A stretch of 24,206 nucleotides of DNA, taken from assembly GCA_009602725.1 (NCBI GenBank), contig WELB01000408.1:21492-45697 (forward strand). Direction: 5' to 3'. Shown here one piece after another: positions 1-9,030 of the stretch. The DNA comes from Spirogloea muscicola. Taxonomy: Eukaryota > Streptophyta > Zygnematophyceae > Spirogloeales > Spirogloeaceae. Every line of letters starts with the position of its first letter. Within the stretch, counting starts at the first letter, position 1. A model generated the notes under the pieces. That model was not told the origin of the DNA. It saw nothing but the letters and a program-made list of their open reading frames with translations, and did no database searches. The translations under genes were made by a program, and so were the position numbers.

Positions 1-536
1 TGGAGAACTCCACGATAATGCCCATCCTGCGGGGCGCCGATGGACAGCTTCACACCCGCCGCGCGGACCTCGTTGCCATCCCGCCCGGAGGAGGTCCGCG
101 CATCATCGCTGATGTGGTAACTGCCGATTGCGTTGATTCGGCCAACCCCGCGAAGCCCGCGACGCTCGTCGGGCACGCGGTCGCTCTGGCGGCTCGGAGT
201 AAGGAGCGCAAGTACTCTGACCACCCTCCAGGCGATGCCTTCGCGGCACTGGCCATTGACGTACACGGGGCCTTCGGCAGTGGCTGGTTGGATCTCCTCC
301 AGCGGCTTGCCCGGGAGGCCATCGAGCGGCGGCAGGGTTCGCCAGGCTTCAATGCTGCCGGCTCCCTCTCGCAGGTCTTTCGGATGAGGCTGGCGGTCTC
401 GCTGCAGCGCTCTTTGGCTCATGCGGTCCACGCGCGGGCTGGCCGTGCTATGGCGGCTGCTTCCGGGTCTCGGCAAAGTGCCGCTTCTCCTGCTCCGAGG
501 TACTCTGATCTGCTGTTGCTCACACGTGGATACTGA
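1..536 (+). pseudogene. LINE ORF 3' end: restriction-like endonuclease domain, cut by window edge
   Basis: This is the C-terminal part of a non-LTR retrotransposon polyprotein. The frame is open from the left window edge and the ATG at 18 is internal. The visible block is the restriction-like endonuclease that would nick target DNA for reverse transcription. It has an Arg-Arg-Ala-Asp stretch, then the Asp of ADVVTAD exactly 14 residues after the first Asp, with a PPGGGPR linker between. A Lys/Tyr-rich KERKYSDHP segment and an Ala/Arg-rich helix follow, and the protein ends in LLLLTRGY before TGA. The same D-X14-D spacing and [LV][TS]RGY ending recur in the other copies of the window. No stop or frameshift is visible in the 172 residues, but the element is incomplete here. 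Confidence 0.8.
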
Positions 537-692
537 GCAGCCATCTGCATCTCCCTCTGCACCATCTTGCACTTTGTAGTGTAGTCCTTTTTCAGCACCT
601 CTTTCTTTGGCTTTGAACATTGTCCATTCTTTTTGGGTTGGCTTTGCCAGCCCCTCTTCTCAATGGGCGAGCACCTTCTTCTCGAGCGCCAC
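537..692 (+). repeat. LINE 3' UTR with terminal hairpin module
   Basis: This is the 3' untranslated tail of the preceding LINE end. It runs from the TGA through a GTGTAGTCCTTTTTC block and a TTGTCCATTCTTTTT block. A hairpin follows at 635-653 (GGGTTGGC, loop TTT, GCCAGCCC, with one G-T wobble), then the tail ATGGGCGAGCACCTTCTTCT. The same order of blocks follows or overlaps LINE ends at about 7.3, 12.0, 13.3, 14.6 and 16.9 kb. It is therefore the shared 3' terminus and plausibly the reverse-transcriptase recognition structure; that role is inferred. Confidence 0.7.
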
Positions 693-1194
693 CGTATAAT
701 CGGCCTCGACAAAGATGCCAAACATGGCAGTCCGCAGCAGGTGTTCCTGTCCGCTCCCCGCCCCGTGCGCACCTGAGCATGTGAGCTGCAAGAAAGAAGT
801 GCCGAAAAAGGACTACACTACAAAGCGCGAGCCGGTCTGCATTTGCATCTCCCTCTGCACCGTCTCGCCCATTGAGGACGAAGCCTGCTCCCACCCCCCC
901 CCTTGCAAATTCTTCTGGCTTAGCAGCAGGTGACGTACATTTTGAAAGTTTTCTTGCTCCGCCTGCCCTCGTCTTTCTTGTCTGCAACCTGAACCTGCTG
1001 TTCACGATCTACATTTTGTACCAGTCCTTCATGCCTTACAGCCACTTTCTGTCTTAATGTGGGAGGACCAGTAGCCCGTCCCCGTCTTGGCGCAGATACA
1101 GACGCAGACGCAGACATGATCACAAAGAGCTCAGAGTAAGACAAAGGCTTGCCTGATTACACACAGAGCCGGCAAGCTCTCAGCTCCACCTGGC
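693..1194. other. Spacer with scraps of LINE 3' UTR
   Basis: I see no convincing gene here. Positions 788-826 are a reverse-complement copy of the LINE 3' UTR block at 573-610, so the two could fold back on each other. Positions 834-870 resemble 540-573 in direct orientation (CTGCATCTCCCTCTGCACC). A 25-bp stretch at 918-942 is repeated exactly at 3150-3174. Short open frames are present but overlap on both strands and match nothing I know. Confidence 0.5.
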
Positions 1195-1355
1195 CGCACA
1201 CACAGCACCGTCTTGCCGCACACAGAGCCGCCGCGCACGCAGCGCCGCCTAGTCGCACACAGAGCCGCCGCGCACGCAGCACCGCCGCACACAGAGCCGT
1301 CGCGCACACAACGCCGCTTTGCCGCACACAGCGCCGCTTCGCCGCACTCAGAGCC
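1195..1355. repeat. GC-rich degenerate minisatellite (CGCACACAGAGCCGCCGC-like unit)
   Basis: About 160 bp of imperfect tandem repeats built from CGCACACAGAGCCGCCGC and CGCACGCAGCGCCGC units. Arrays are interspersed with CTTTGC or CTAGT spacers. All three frames on both strands stay mostly open because the unit lacks stops, so the His/Arg/Ala-rich ORFs across it are compositional artefacts. Slippage or replication error is the usual origin of such arrays. Confidence 0.7.
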
Positions 1356-1699
1356 ACAAGATTGTTCGGGCCTATCCTGTCATCTGCCGGGGCCTCCCTT
1401 ATCTAGGGAGACTCTCATCGGCCTGGCAGAATGAGCGGAATGGGTAAATCTACCAACCCACTGATTGAACATATTTCTAAATTCAACACATTTGAATATG
1501 TGCTTGCCTGTTTTGTTTTTGGCCCCTTCGAACCCTTGTCAATTCTTTTCGGGCTGGCTTTTCACAGCCCTTGCCCCCATCCTCTCCTTGGAGATCCGCA
1601 GCTGGCGCTAGCCATCCTTACTCGCTGCATTGGTCAACGAGCTGGCTACCTGCAGCGAACAGTCGCCTCAATGGACTTCGTGGGCGAGCTGTACAAGGA

Positions 1700-1773
1700 A
1701 AAGCGCGGCCAGATTGACTGGTGGCTGGGAAAGGCCAGTCCAAAGGAATGGACAAGGTCTGAGGGAGCCTGAG
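1700..1773 (-). mobile_element. 74-bp hairpin-type short element with 10-bp target duplication
   Basis: The LINE frame should read GAG CTG TAC AAG GAG TGC GAC, but after TACAAGGA it is interrupted by 74 bp. TGTACAAGGA is then repeated (1690-1699 and 1774-1783) and the frame resumes. On the minus strand the insert reads GACCTTGTCCATTCCTTTGG, a degenerate GGCTGG/CCAGCC-type stem, then a CAATCTGGCCGCGCTT tail. Relatives lie at about 3845-3913 (+) and 14361-14418 (+). Its 84 bp of net gain keeps the frame but brings an in-frame TGA at 1770-1772. It is likely a non-autonomous element mobilised by LINE machinery; that is inferred. Confidence 0.6.
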
Positions 1774-1936
1774 TGTACAAGGAGTGCGACAAGTCCCTCC
1801 TGCAAACCCTGGCTTCCCTAATTCAACACCCATCCTTCCCCTCACCTTCCTCCTCCCTGCAAGCATCCCTTCCCACACGCATGGGCGGCCTGGGCTGCCG
1901 GTCACTTGAAAAGACGGCGCAGGCAGCCTTTCTCAG

Positions 1937-2013
1937 AGTACGAGAAGGGGGCCAGGGGAAGCGCGAAGAAAAGCAAGCACACAGAGAAACAAAGCAGCTA
2001 CGAATCACTCAGG
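1937..2013 (-). repeat. Antisense scrap of LINE 3' UTR inside the LINE frame
   Basis: The stretch starting AGTACGAGAAGGGGGCCAGG and running through AAACAAAGCAGCTACGAATC is the reverse complement of the UTR that follows copies at 12174 (-) and 16840 (+). It interrupts the plus-strand LINE sequence between the AQAAFL frame and the downstream FQVQLRS frame. No duplicated flank is obvious, so this may be a small insertion or template-switch product. Confidence 0.5.
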
Positions 2014-3141
2014 TCTCTTTCTCGGTTGCTGGCACCAGGTTGCCTCCCTTCTTCCCTTGCGCTTCCCTTGCCTGGCCGGCCCTGCAGCCGAGGTGGAGGA
2101 AGGCTCCTTGGCATTCCAAGTGCAATTGAGGAGCATCCGGGAGTCAGCACTCTGCTCCTTCCCCTCTCTACAACCCCTCCTCACCCCGTTCTCAGCGCTT
2201 GCTCAAGCACCAGACAAAGCGACACAGGCGAGACTCGTGCTGCTGTTGAGGACGAGCGTCGCAAGGCGTTGAGGACGATGCCGGATATCAAGACCAATCC
2301 AAGGAGTCTGGCACGTCTCACATCGCTCGCAACGCCTGGGGCAACGGATTGGCTCACCACACACGCAATCCACAACACTTTCAAAATCAGCCCTGAAGCA
2401 TTCCGGACGCTTCTCCAGCTGTTCCTGGGCCTGCCCCCGACCTGCCTGATTGGAGTAACTCAGTGTGAGTGTGGCTTCCGTACGGAGGGCGGAGACCTAG
2501 CCACCCACTTGCTGCGGTGTCCCACAGGCCCTGAGGTGGTGGGCGTCCACAATCTCCTACGGGACGCCCTGGCGGGCTTGATGCGCGACGCCGGCTACCG
2601 CGCCATCGTTGAAGTGAGCAATGTAATGCCCATCACCACGGATTCCCAGGGAGGCCATCACCGTCGCCCCCTGGACATTGTGGGTGTACAACCTGGCGGA
2701 GGCCCACGAGCTTTGGTTGATGTGGTGGTGACTGAGGCATACAAGAGTTCCGCTTCCACACACATTGCTGGCCACGCAGTGGGAGGTGCTGAGCAGAAAA
2801 AGCTCCGACACTACTCAGACTACCCCCGCAGTGACCACCTCCTCCCGGCCGCAATCGACACTTTCGGCTGCTTGGGTCCTCGCTTCCATACCCTACTCGA
2901 GAACATAGCGAGTCTGGGATATGCACGACGCGAGGATATGCTCCCAGCCCAGATGGGTATGCCGGCAGCCTATCTGTCATTTCTGCGACGTCGAGTGTCA
3001 ACCTGTCTGCAACGAGCTCAGGCGTATGCTCTGCATCAGAAAGCTGGTCGAGCCTTAGCTGCTGGCACAAGAGCTAGTCAATTGCCGTCCGGTATTCGAG
3101 CGTCAGCTAGCGACCTCTATGTGCTGACTCGTGGTTACTGA

Positions 3142-4147
3142 GCGGGTCAGCTTAGCAGCAGGTGACGTACATTTGTCCAATGTGCTTGCCTTTGTACTTG
3201 GCCACACATGGCCTCCCCATCTCTTAATATACACGCATTTTCATTCACACGCTTGCACCCCCCCGCCCCCCCCCCGGCTTGGAAGCAAATGGCGGCGCCG
3301 GCGGCCCGGCGCATGGCGGCTGCCAGCCGCCATCATGCGGGAGGGCAGGCGGTGGCGGGGCCGCCACCGCCTGCGGCCCTCGGCCGCCAGCCAAGCGGCG
3401 GCGCCCCCCTCTCTGCCTGCCTTCATCACTTGGCCGCTCAGGCTTTTCCGCTACTCTTCACCCGCTGTAGCTGCTTTCTTTCTTTGTGCGCTTTGGTTTC
3501 TTAGCGCTTCCTCTGGCTTCCTCTGGCCCCCTTCTCGTTCTTTGTTCATTCTTTTTTGGGCTGGCTTGTCCAGCCCCTATCCTCTTCACCCGCTTCTCCC
3601 CTCCGCCCTCCCACTCCCGGCTCAGCTCGCCTCACGCTGCCCGGCTCGCCCCCTGCCCGCCGCGGCGCTGCCCACAAAAGGGAGAAGCCAACGCGTAAGC
3701 CGCTGGCCTGCAAACCCTTACCTCCACTAATTCCGGTCTGATTGCACCAACGTTGCCAACAGCCCCTCGATGCGCACGTGCACATAGTCCAGTGTCGCCC
3801 TCTCATGATGGCTGCTCATGACCTTTCAGTAGTCTTCGTACTCCGGCTCCTTCGGACCTTGTCCGTTCCTTTGGGCTGGCCTTTCCCCGCCACCAGTCAA
3901 TCTGGCCGCGCTTCCTTTGAGTGTGCCCGACCACCCCTGCTTCATGTGTGATGCTGCAGACCTGTCTTTATAGGGTCCTTCAAGATACCCATTGCCATTC
4001 AAGAAGGGCACCCTGTAGGATCTCAACCGGAAGGTCGAGTTGCACTGCATGTGGTTGTCATCTGGTCTGCCGTCTTCGGTCTGCCCGCAAGTGCACTCAC
4101 CTTATTGCCTGCTTGGCAGCTGCAAGAACGCAGTGTAGGTGGGAGGG
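3142..4147. other. Spacer with LINE-UTR hairpin modules and 5' flank of the P-loop pseudogene
   Basis: No gene is supported. Positions 3475-3600 (+) carry a LINE 3' UTR fragment with a hairpin at 3558-3576 (GGGCTGG, loop CTTGT, CCAGCCC). Positions 3845-3913 (+) are a relative of the 74-bp short element at 1700-1773. A C-rich tract at 3258-3275 and GC-rich low-complexity sequence (3290-3420) explain the open frames there. The last 90 bp before 4148 are homologous to the minus-strand flank upstream of the relic exon at 16153: both contain GTGG-TGTCA, CCGTC, CTCAC and TTGGCAGCT or CTGGCAGCT blocks in the same order. That flank is probably an old promoter/5' UTR. Confidence 0.5.
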
Positions 4148-5926
4148 ATGGCTGCTTTGGCTTTGGCGGCACTGCCATATGTACTCTCGGGCACTAGCGT
4201 GGCGTCTCAGGCTGCATATTGGGTGCGAGAATGGTGGAAGTCTGGTCAGGTAGGAAGCACCTTGAAGTCTCTGCCTACGCTTAGTTCCCTTGGGCCATGG
4301 TGTCATCCAGGAGCTTGTCACCAAGAGCTCCAATACCTGGTGTGCTTATTTCTGTTGACCCTGCCCTCACAGATTGCAGACGAGGCATCGGTGGCCCCGT
4401 ACAGTGAACGAGCACGCAATGCTCAACTTATGGACCAACTTGAGAAAAGCAGGAACGCATCTGAGAAAGAGAAGGCCCACATACTCAATGAGCTGAAGAT
4501 CTCAAGCAAGAATCTTCAGAAACTTATGGACCTACTTGAGAAAAGCAGGGACGCATCTGAGACAGAGAAGGCCCGCATAAGCTATGAGCTAAGAATCACG
4601 CACGAAAAGCTTCAGCAAGCAGAAGAGGAGACGTGCAAGCTGGTTGAGGACTGTAAGCAGCAAATTGCAGAGGCAGTACAACAGGCGAGCACGGCTTTGA
4701 GCAAGTGGAAGACAGTCATCGCCCACAAGGCTCACCTGTCGGAGCCCCTGGAACTTCTGCAGGACCTGCAAGCTCGAATTCGAGCTTCTTTGCCACCTTA
4801 CAACCCAAAATGGCGGCATGTTGTCGTCATTGGATCTTCGGGCCTTGGAAAGACAACATTTGTGCGACAGATGCTGGACCAGCTGGATTACCCAGGTGCT
4901 GCATGTTAATGCATGACAGATGATGCGCTGAAGCGTGCAGTCTCTCCTGCCGATCATACTTGACGTTGATGCCTGCCGTCCATGTAGAGGGTTGCATGCT
5001 GGTACAAGCCTCAAGTCATGCTCTTCATTGTCAGTGCCTGTATTTATATATTTCAGGCAGCATGAATGGAGATCACCTTCGCACAAGCGCCAATGGTGCT
5101 GGAACCACTGGTGACTATGACTACGTCTTCGACAACAAGAATTTAACACTCACCGATTTGTAGGGACTGTGAAGAACAACTTTGCTAGCGGCAGGATACT
5201 GGCAGCCGACCTTGTCATCATGTTCCTCTCCGAAAACTGCAGAGCCGAGGAGCCACACGGAGATGCCTTAGCACTGGCCTATCGTCTCTGCAAAAGCATG
5301 TCCTACCTAAGATGGACCTTTGGATCAAGAATAATTACAAGGGGCCTGAGTAAGTAGTTTGTAAGTTTGCCTGTCATGGAACAAATGTGCACTGAGCAGT
5401 GTGCATGCATCTTTGGTGCAAGCACTCTGCAGGCTTGTTCTTATTTGGTGTTGTGATCTGCAGGGCTCGTATGCCTAGGATGTTATCTACTTTACTAGCA
5501 TGCTAGACCACTGCAGACGGCTACTCATCTACGTAACTGAAGACTGCAAGCAGTGGCACGTGACTGAGCTTGGACATTTGCTTATGCTGGTCATATACTT
5601 GCAGGCAACTGCTTGTGGAAGAAGAAGTCCTAGCGCGGGCCCACAGTAAGTTGGCTAAAGATCTCGTGGAAAAGCTAAGAGTCAGTGTGAATCAGAGCGT
5701 CGATCAATGCAACATCGAGATTGCGCCAGACTTGCAGGTTCTCATGCGGCTGGATGCAATTGAAAAGATCGACAAACTGAGGCCGATTATAGAGCTCCGG
5801 TGCTTCTTCAGCCAGAAGAACTATGACACTGGACACGAGGCCTACCCTAACTTGCTGCCAGGTGTTATGAAAGTGACCATGCAACAAGAGCGTCAAGCTC
5901 TTGTTGACTTGATCTGTGGCAAGTAG
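4148..5926 (+). pseudogene. Coiled-coil P-loop (GTPase-like) gene, copy 1, inactivated by two frameshifts
   Basis: Exons inferred by alignment with the copy at 17921 and by GT-AG sites: 4148-4249, 4373-4895, 5057-5349 and 5605-5926, with intron phases 0, 1 and 2. Exon 1 encodes 34 residues with a hydrophobic start and VASQAAYW. Exon 2 encodes a Glu/Lys-rich coiled coil and the P-loop GSSGLGKTT. Exon 3 should hold a DxxG motif, but one base is missing near 5158-5163, giving TAG at 5161. A further 13 bp are missing near 5306 relative to the sister copy. Exon 4 is open (107 codons including stop) and retains IEIAPDLQV and ERQALVDLIC. The conserved exon-4 reading frame suggests inactivation was not ancient, or that a shortened protein is made; the latter is less likely. 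Function unknown. Confidence 0.75.
4427..4618 (+). repeat. 96-bp in-frame tandem duplication in the coiled coil of copy 1
   Basis: Two adjacent 96-bp units (4427-4522 and 4523-4618) each encode 32 residues. They begin LMDQLEKSRNASEKEK and LMDLLEKSRDASETEK. Similarity is high over the first 60 bp and lower at the end. The sister gene at 17921 has no such doubling, so copy 1 gained it after the paralogs split. It would lengthen the predicted coiled coil by about 32 residues. Confidence 0.8.
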
Positions 5927-7205
5927 TACTATCGCCGACTAGTGCTTAACATTGTCATAGCAGTTGGATGGGTAGCTTAATTGTGTCTCTCGTAGATTCG
6001 TAGCAGGTTGGATTGGATCCTGGATGAGTACTTTCACCTCTGTCTAGTACAGTGTTGGGCAAAGCTCTCAGTATTTCAGCCAATTTGCTGCTTATTTCAC
6101 AATGCAGCCGCTTTCAATAAGGCACTTGCAGCCACTTTCAACAAGGCACTTGCAAGAGGACACAATGGTAACATGATCTTGCAATGTCAGCAGAATCCCA
6201 ATTTGTCCAGTAATGAGAGGATGCTTCTCAGGCACTAGTGACGGCCTCCCATTTCGTGTATGCCAGCACCTTGGCAGTTATCGTACACGTGGACATAGCT
6301 GGCAGTCAGGCCACCACACTTGCCAGTCTTTCTCTTTGAGGCGTCTCGTGTGCTGCGTGGCATCAGATTGGAGTAGCAAGAGCTTTGGCATTGTTGCGGA
6401 CAAGTCAAGAATCGCTTCTGCCAAGGATACAACAAAGATATTGTTTCAGAGAGAGCTAGGCTTCTCGTGGATGTCAAGAGTGTAGGGTCACGTGAACAGG
6501 ATTGGACAAGTCTCAGGATTGCATACTAGATGTTCATGAGCGAAGCATTGAAGAAGTATATGGCATGTAGACTGCTAAGTACCAACATCGCTCCAAGTGC
6601 CAAAGGGAGACATTTGCTGTTTGAGAACTGTGCAGCATCACGAGGCTATGAACACAGAGAGTGGCACAATTTCTTGCACACGCTGTCGTTAAAGAGAGTA
6701 GCTGGATACTAAGTGGAGAGGAAAAGGTGGCTCTTCCAAAGGGGGCGAGGGCTGTGAAAAGCCAGCCCAGCAAATAAGACGAGGTCGAAAAAGTCGTAAG
6801 GCGCTAACGTCACACAAATATGCAAAGTGGCTAATCAGCAGCCGCATTATCTTAGTCGTGTATAGATCTGCTAGAATTCAGGCGGTCTTCTCGTCTAAGC
6901 AATGCAGAACGGTGACTTGGTGAAAAAGTGAGGCAGCAGTTACAGGAAAGCGGTGAACAGCATGATAGAATCAAGAAGCTGTGCTCTTCTGATAGAGGGT
7001 GAGGTTGCGGAGGCTGCGAATAGCGGCCTGGCTGGAGTGCTACGGCAGGGTGGGCAAGGAGAGCTGGCAGGGCGAGCAAGATGTAGGCAGGTGTGGGGCC
7101 CGGGGCAGAGGCAGCTTGGGGAGCTCTGCTGCAGACTTCAGGGCAGCGGCGGCTGGTTAAGCCTGAGGGCCGCTGCCGCCGCCGGCCCTAGTTGGGTACT
7201 GAGCT
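5927..7205. other. Spacer downstream of the pseudogene
   Basis: I recognise no gene. The first part is probably the old 3' UTR of the preceding pseudogene. A 24-bp unit is tandemly doubled at 6104-6127 and 6128-6151 (GCAGCC-CTTTCAA-AAGGCACTT). Open frames of 60-90 codons at 6213-6485 (+) and 6235-6477 (-) overlap each other and show no known motif. At 6749-6768 a minus-oriented LINE-UTR hairpin occurs (GGGCTG, 8-nt loop, CAGCCC). The G-rich sequence at 7000-7190 carries no recognisable product. Confidence 0.4.
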
Positions 7206-7345
7206 TTTGGGATACTGAGCTTCCACCTGCATCTTCTCGTGTCTTGTGTAGTCTTTCCTTTTTTCTGGCACTTTTATGTGGCTTTTGAGTATTGCCCATC
7301 CTTTTTTTGGGCTGGCTTTGCTAGCCCCACATTCTCCATACGCTA
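7206..7345 (+). mobile_element. Severely 5'-truncated LINE 3' end (UTR only)
   Basis: The sequence GATACTGAGCTTCC at about 7209 matches the last codons, TGA stop and first UTR bases of the LTRGY-type LINEs. It is followed by the TGTAGTC, GGCAC and CCCATCC blocks and a hairpin at 7309-7327 (GGGCTGGC, TTT, GCTAGCCC, one G-T pair). Only the tail of the element was copied, as expected for early termination of target-primed reverse transcription. A second diverged hairpin of the same type lies at 7465-7483 (GGGCTG...TAGCCC). Confidence 0.6.
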
Positions 7346-7606
7346 TCAATTTCTCTAGCGGGAACCGCCCCACCACGGCACGTGCAGCGGCGGACTCGCT
7401 GACATTTCTCTCGACTCCATCGCAAGGAGATGAAAGAGCTCTTCCAACCTTGTCAAATGTTTTCGGGCTGGCTGTTCATAGCCCTTGCCCCCCTTTAGGA
7501 GAGCCAGTTTCATTTCTTTCAACGTAAGTCAGTGGCTGTGAGAGAGGTCAGCCCAAAGGAATGTACAAGGCAGCAGCCCCACCGATGTGGCCCCGTCACA
7601 GCTAGC
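7346..7606. other. Spacer with diverged hairpin modules
   Basis: No gene is seen. A plus-oriented hairpin lies at 7465-7483. A minus-oriented scrap around 7531-7570 reads GTCAGCCCAAAGGAATGTAC and resembles the core of the 74-bp short element. The right edge of the stretch meets the 3' tail of LINE element A. Confidence 0.4.
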
Positions 7607-7740
7607 AGAAGAAGTGCTCGCCCATAGAAGATAGGGGCTGGAAACGTTCAGCCCAGAATGAATGGACAAGGTTCGAAGGGGCCAGGGGAAACGCTAAGGG
7701 AACACAAGCACAGAAAAGATCTAAACAGCTACCAAACACA

Positions 7741-8256
7741 CAGTAACCCCTGCTAAGCAGCTGCAGGTCAGAGAAAATGGTCTCCTAGTAGCGGGTCGCC
7801 TGGCGAGGGCCAGAGGTTGCAGCAAGGGCTCGACCAGCGCGGAGATGCAGCGCGTGAGCCATGCACCGCTGCGGCGAGACGGCCAAGCCAATGCAAAACA
7901 CCTGCGCCAGGGAGCCTGCAGCAGGGAAGTCCACCGGCTCCCCATAGAAGTGGCGGGAGAAGCTGTGGCGCAAGAGCTGATTGGGCAGCTCGAGCCACCG
8001 AGCGCCCATTGCGCCGCGAGTGTCAATGGCGAGCGGGAAGAAGTCGTCTTCCCGCCGGTGGTCCGCATACCTCCTTGGCCCGGGCTGCGCAGGCCACCGC
8101 ATACCCAGCCTTAAAGGCGGATTGCGAGGGGTGCGAGCAGTCGTAGGAATCCGTTGTCACCACGTCCAAGATGAGACGTGGCCCGCCAGCGAGGGGGGTG
8201 GCCAAGAGGTCGACGCGACGGGCATGGAGGCCGTCCTGCCGCTCCTGTAGCGGCAT
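7741..8256 (-). pseudogene. RLE endonuclease domain of LINE A
   Basis: The minus-strand frames hold LHARRVDLLATPLAGGPRL followed by the second Asp of ILDVVTTD, 14 residues after the first, as in the other copies. A frameshift separates this from the helix-rich C-terminal part, which starts at about 8100. A premature TAG lies at 7785-7787, just before DLQLLSRGY, and the normal TGA after GY has become TGT at 7740-7742. These three defects make the domain non-functional. Confidence 0.7.
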
Positions 8257-9030
8257 GACTGCGGATACTCGGCGGCAATCTAAAACCCGGCCTCCACGAG
8301 GATGCCATGTATTGCGTCACGGAGGAGGTCGTGTGCCGCTGTCCGCTCCCCACCGAGGGCCCCGCTCGCCGCATTCGCTCTGAAGCACTCCCTGGAGGCA
8401 TGGCGGCAGCAGACCGAGGAGTCGGTGGCCGGCACATTAGAATACCTCGCCCGGGAGGGTGAGGGGCGTCAGTGAGGGGGAGGGCCTGGAGCCACGCCGC
8501 TGCCCCCGGGGAAGAGGCCGAGTGGAGTCGTGCGCGCCTGCGCAGGTCGGACTCTGGGAGCTGCTGCAAGGTGGTGGCGAAGGCTGCCCTGTCCATCGCG
8601 GCCATGAAGGGCGCTTGGACGCGCAGGTCGGCGGTGTGCGCGAGGTGCGTAATGAGACCGCATGAGCAGCCAGGTCCGGGTGCGCTGCCAGCAGCTCTTG
8701 GTGGGCTGAGCGGAGCAACACCTGGAAGGGCAGCACACCCATGTTTACCTCCACCACCGCCTGCTCCAACGCACGCCAGCCGTGGACCAGGAAGCGCTGG
8801 GAGACGGTGGCGGCTGTCTGCGCCCAGCTGCCCACGTACGCCGCCCTGCAGGAACAAGCGAGCGGGCGAAGGCCAAGACCACCGTGGCCGAGGGGCAGCG
8901 CTGCCTGGTGAAGAGCGGCAGGCGACTGGGGGAACCCCTGGTGGTGGACCAGGGCCGCCAGGCTTGCCACCAAAGCTGCATCAAGTACCGCGTACGCTGC
9001 CAGCGCCTCTGGGGACGACGGGGTGGCCCG

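Larger units (their letters stand above)
1590..3141 (+). pseudogene. LINE polyprotein C-terminal half (RT 3' region, CCHC, RLE endonuclease), frameshifted
   Basis: A degenerate copy of a non-LTR retrotransposon starting downstream of the RT active site. Near 1600 the frame reads QLALAILTRCIGQRAGYLQR, closely matching LAVAILTRCVAQRPTYLLR of element B. It is broken by a 74-bp insertion (1700-1773), by an antisense UTR scrap (about 1937-2013) and by at least one frameshift: SLAFQVQLRS at about 2111 lies in a different frame from the long 3' ORF. From 2281 the frame is clean. A zinc knuckle (CECG...HLLRC, from 2464) is followed by RRPLD (Asp at 2674), then 14 residues to the Asp of LVDVVVTE (2719). 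A KLRHYSDYP segment follows and the end is DLYVLTRGY with TGA at 3139. It belongs to a subfamily distinct from the other copies. Confidence 0.75.

Noticed and set aside
1149-1434. His/Arg/Ala-rich ORFs
   Set aside because: Pure translation of the minisatellite; open in most frames for compositional reasons.
4250-4372. Reading 4139-4909 as a single unspliced exon
   Set aside because: The 123-bp stretch has a GT-AG intron, is not conserved in the sister copies, and all three copies share a donor at the same codon.
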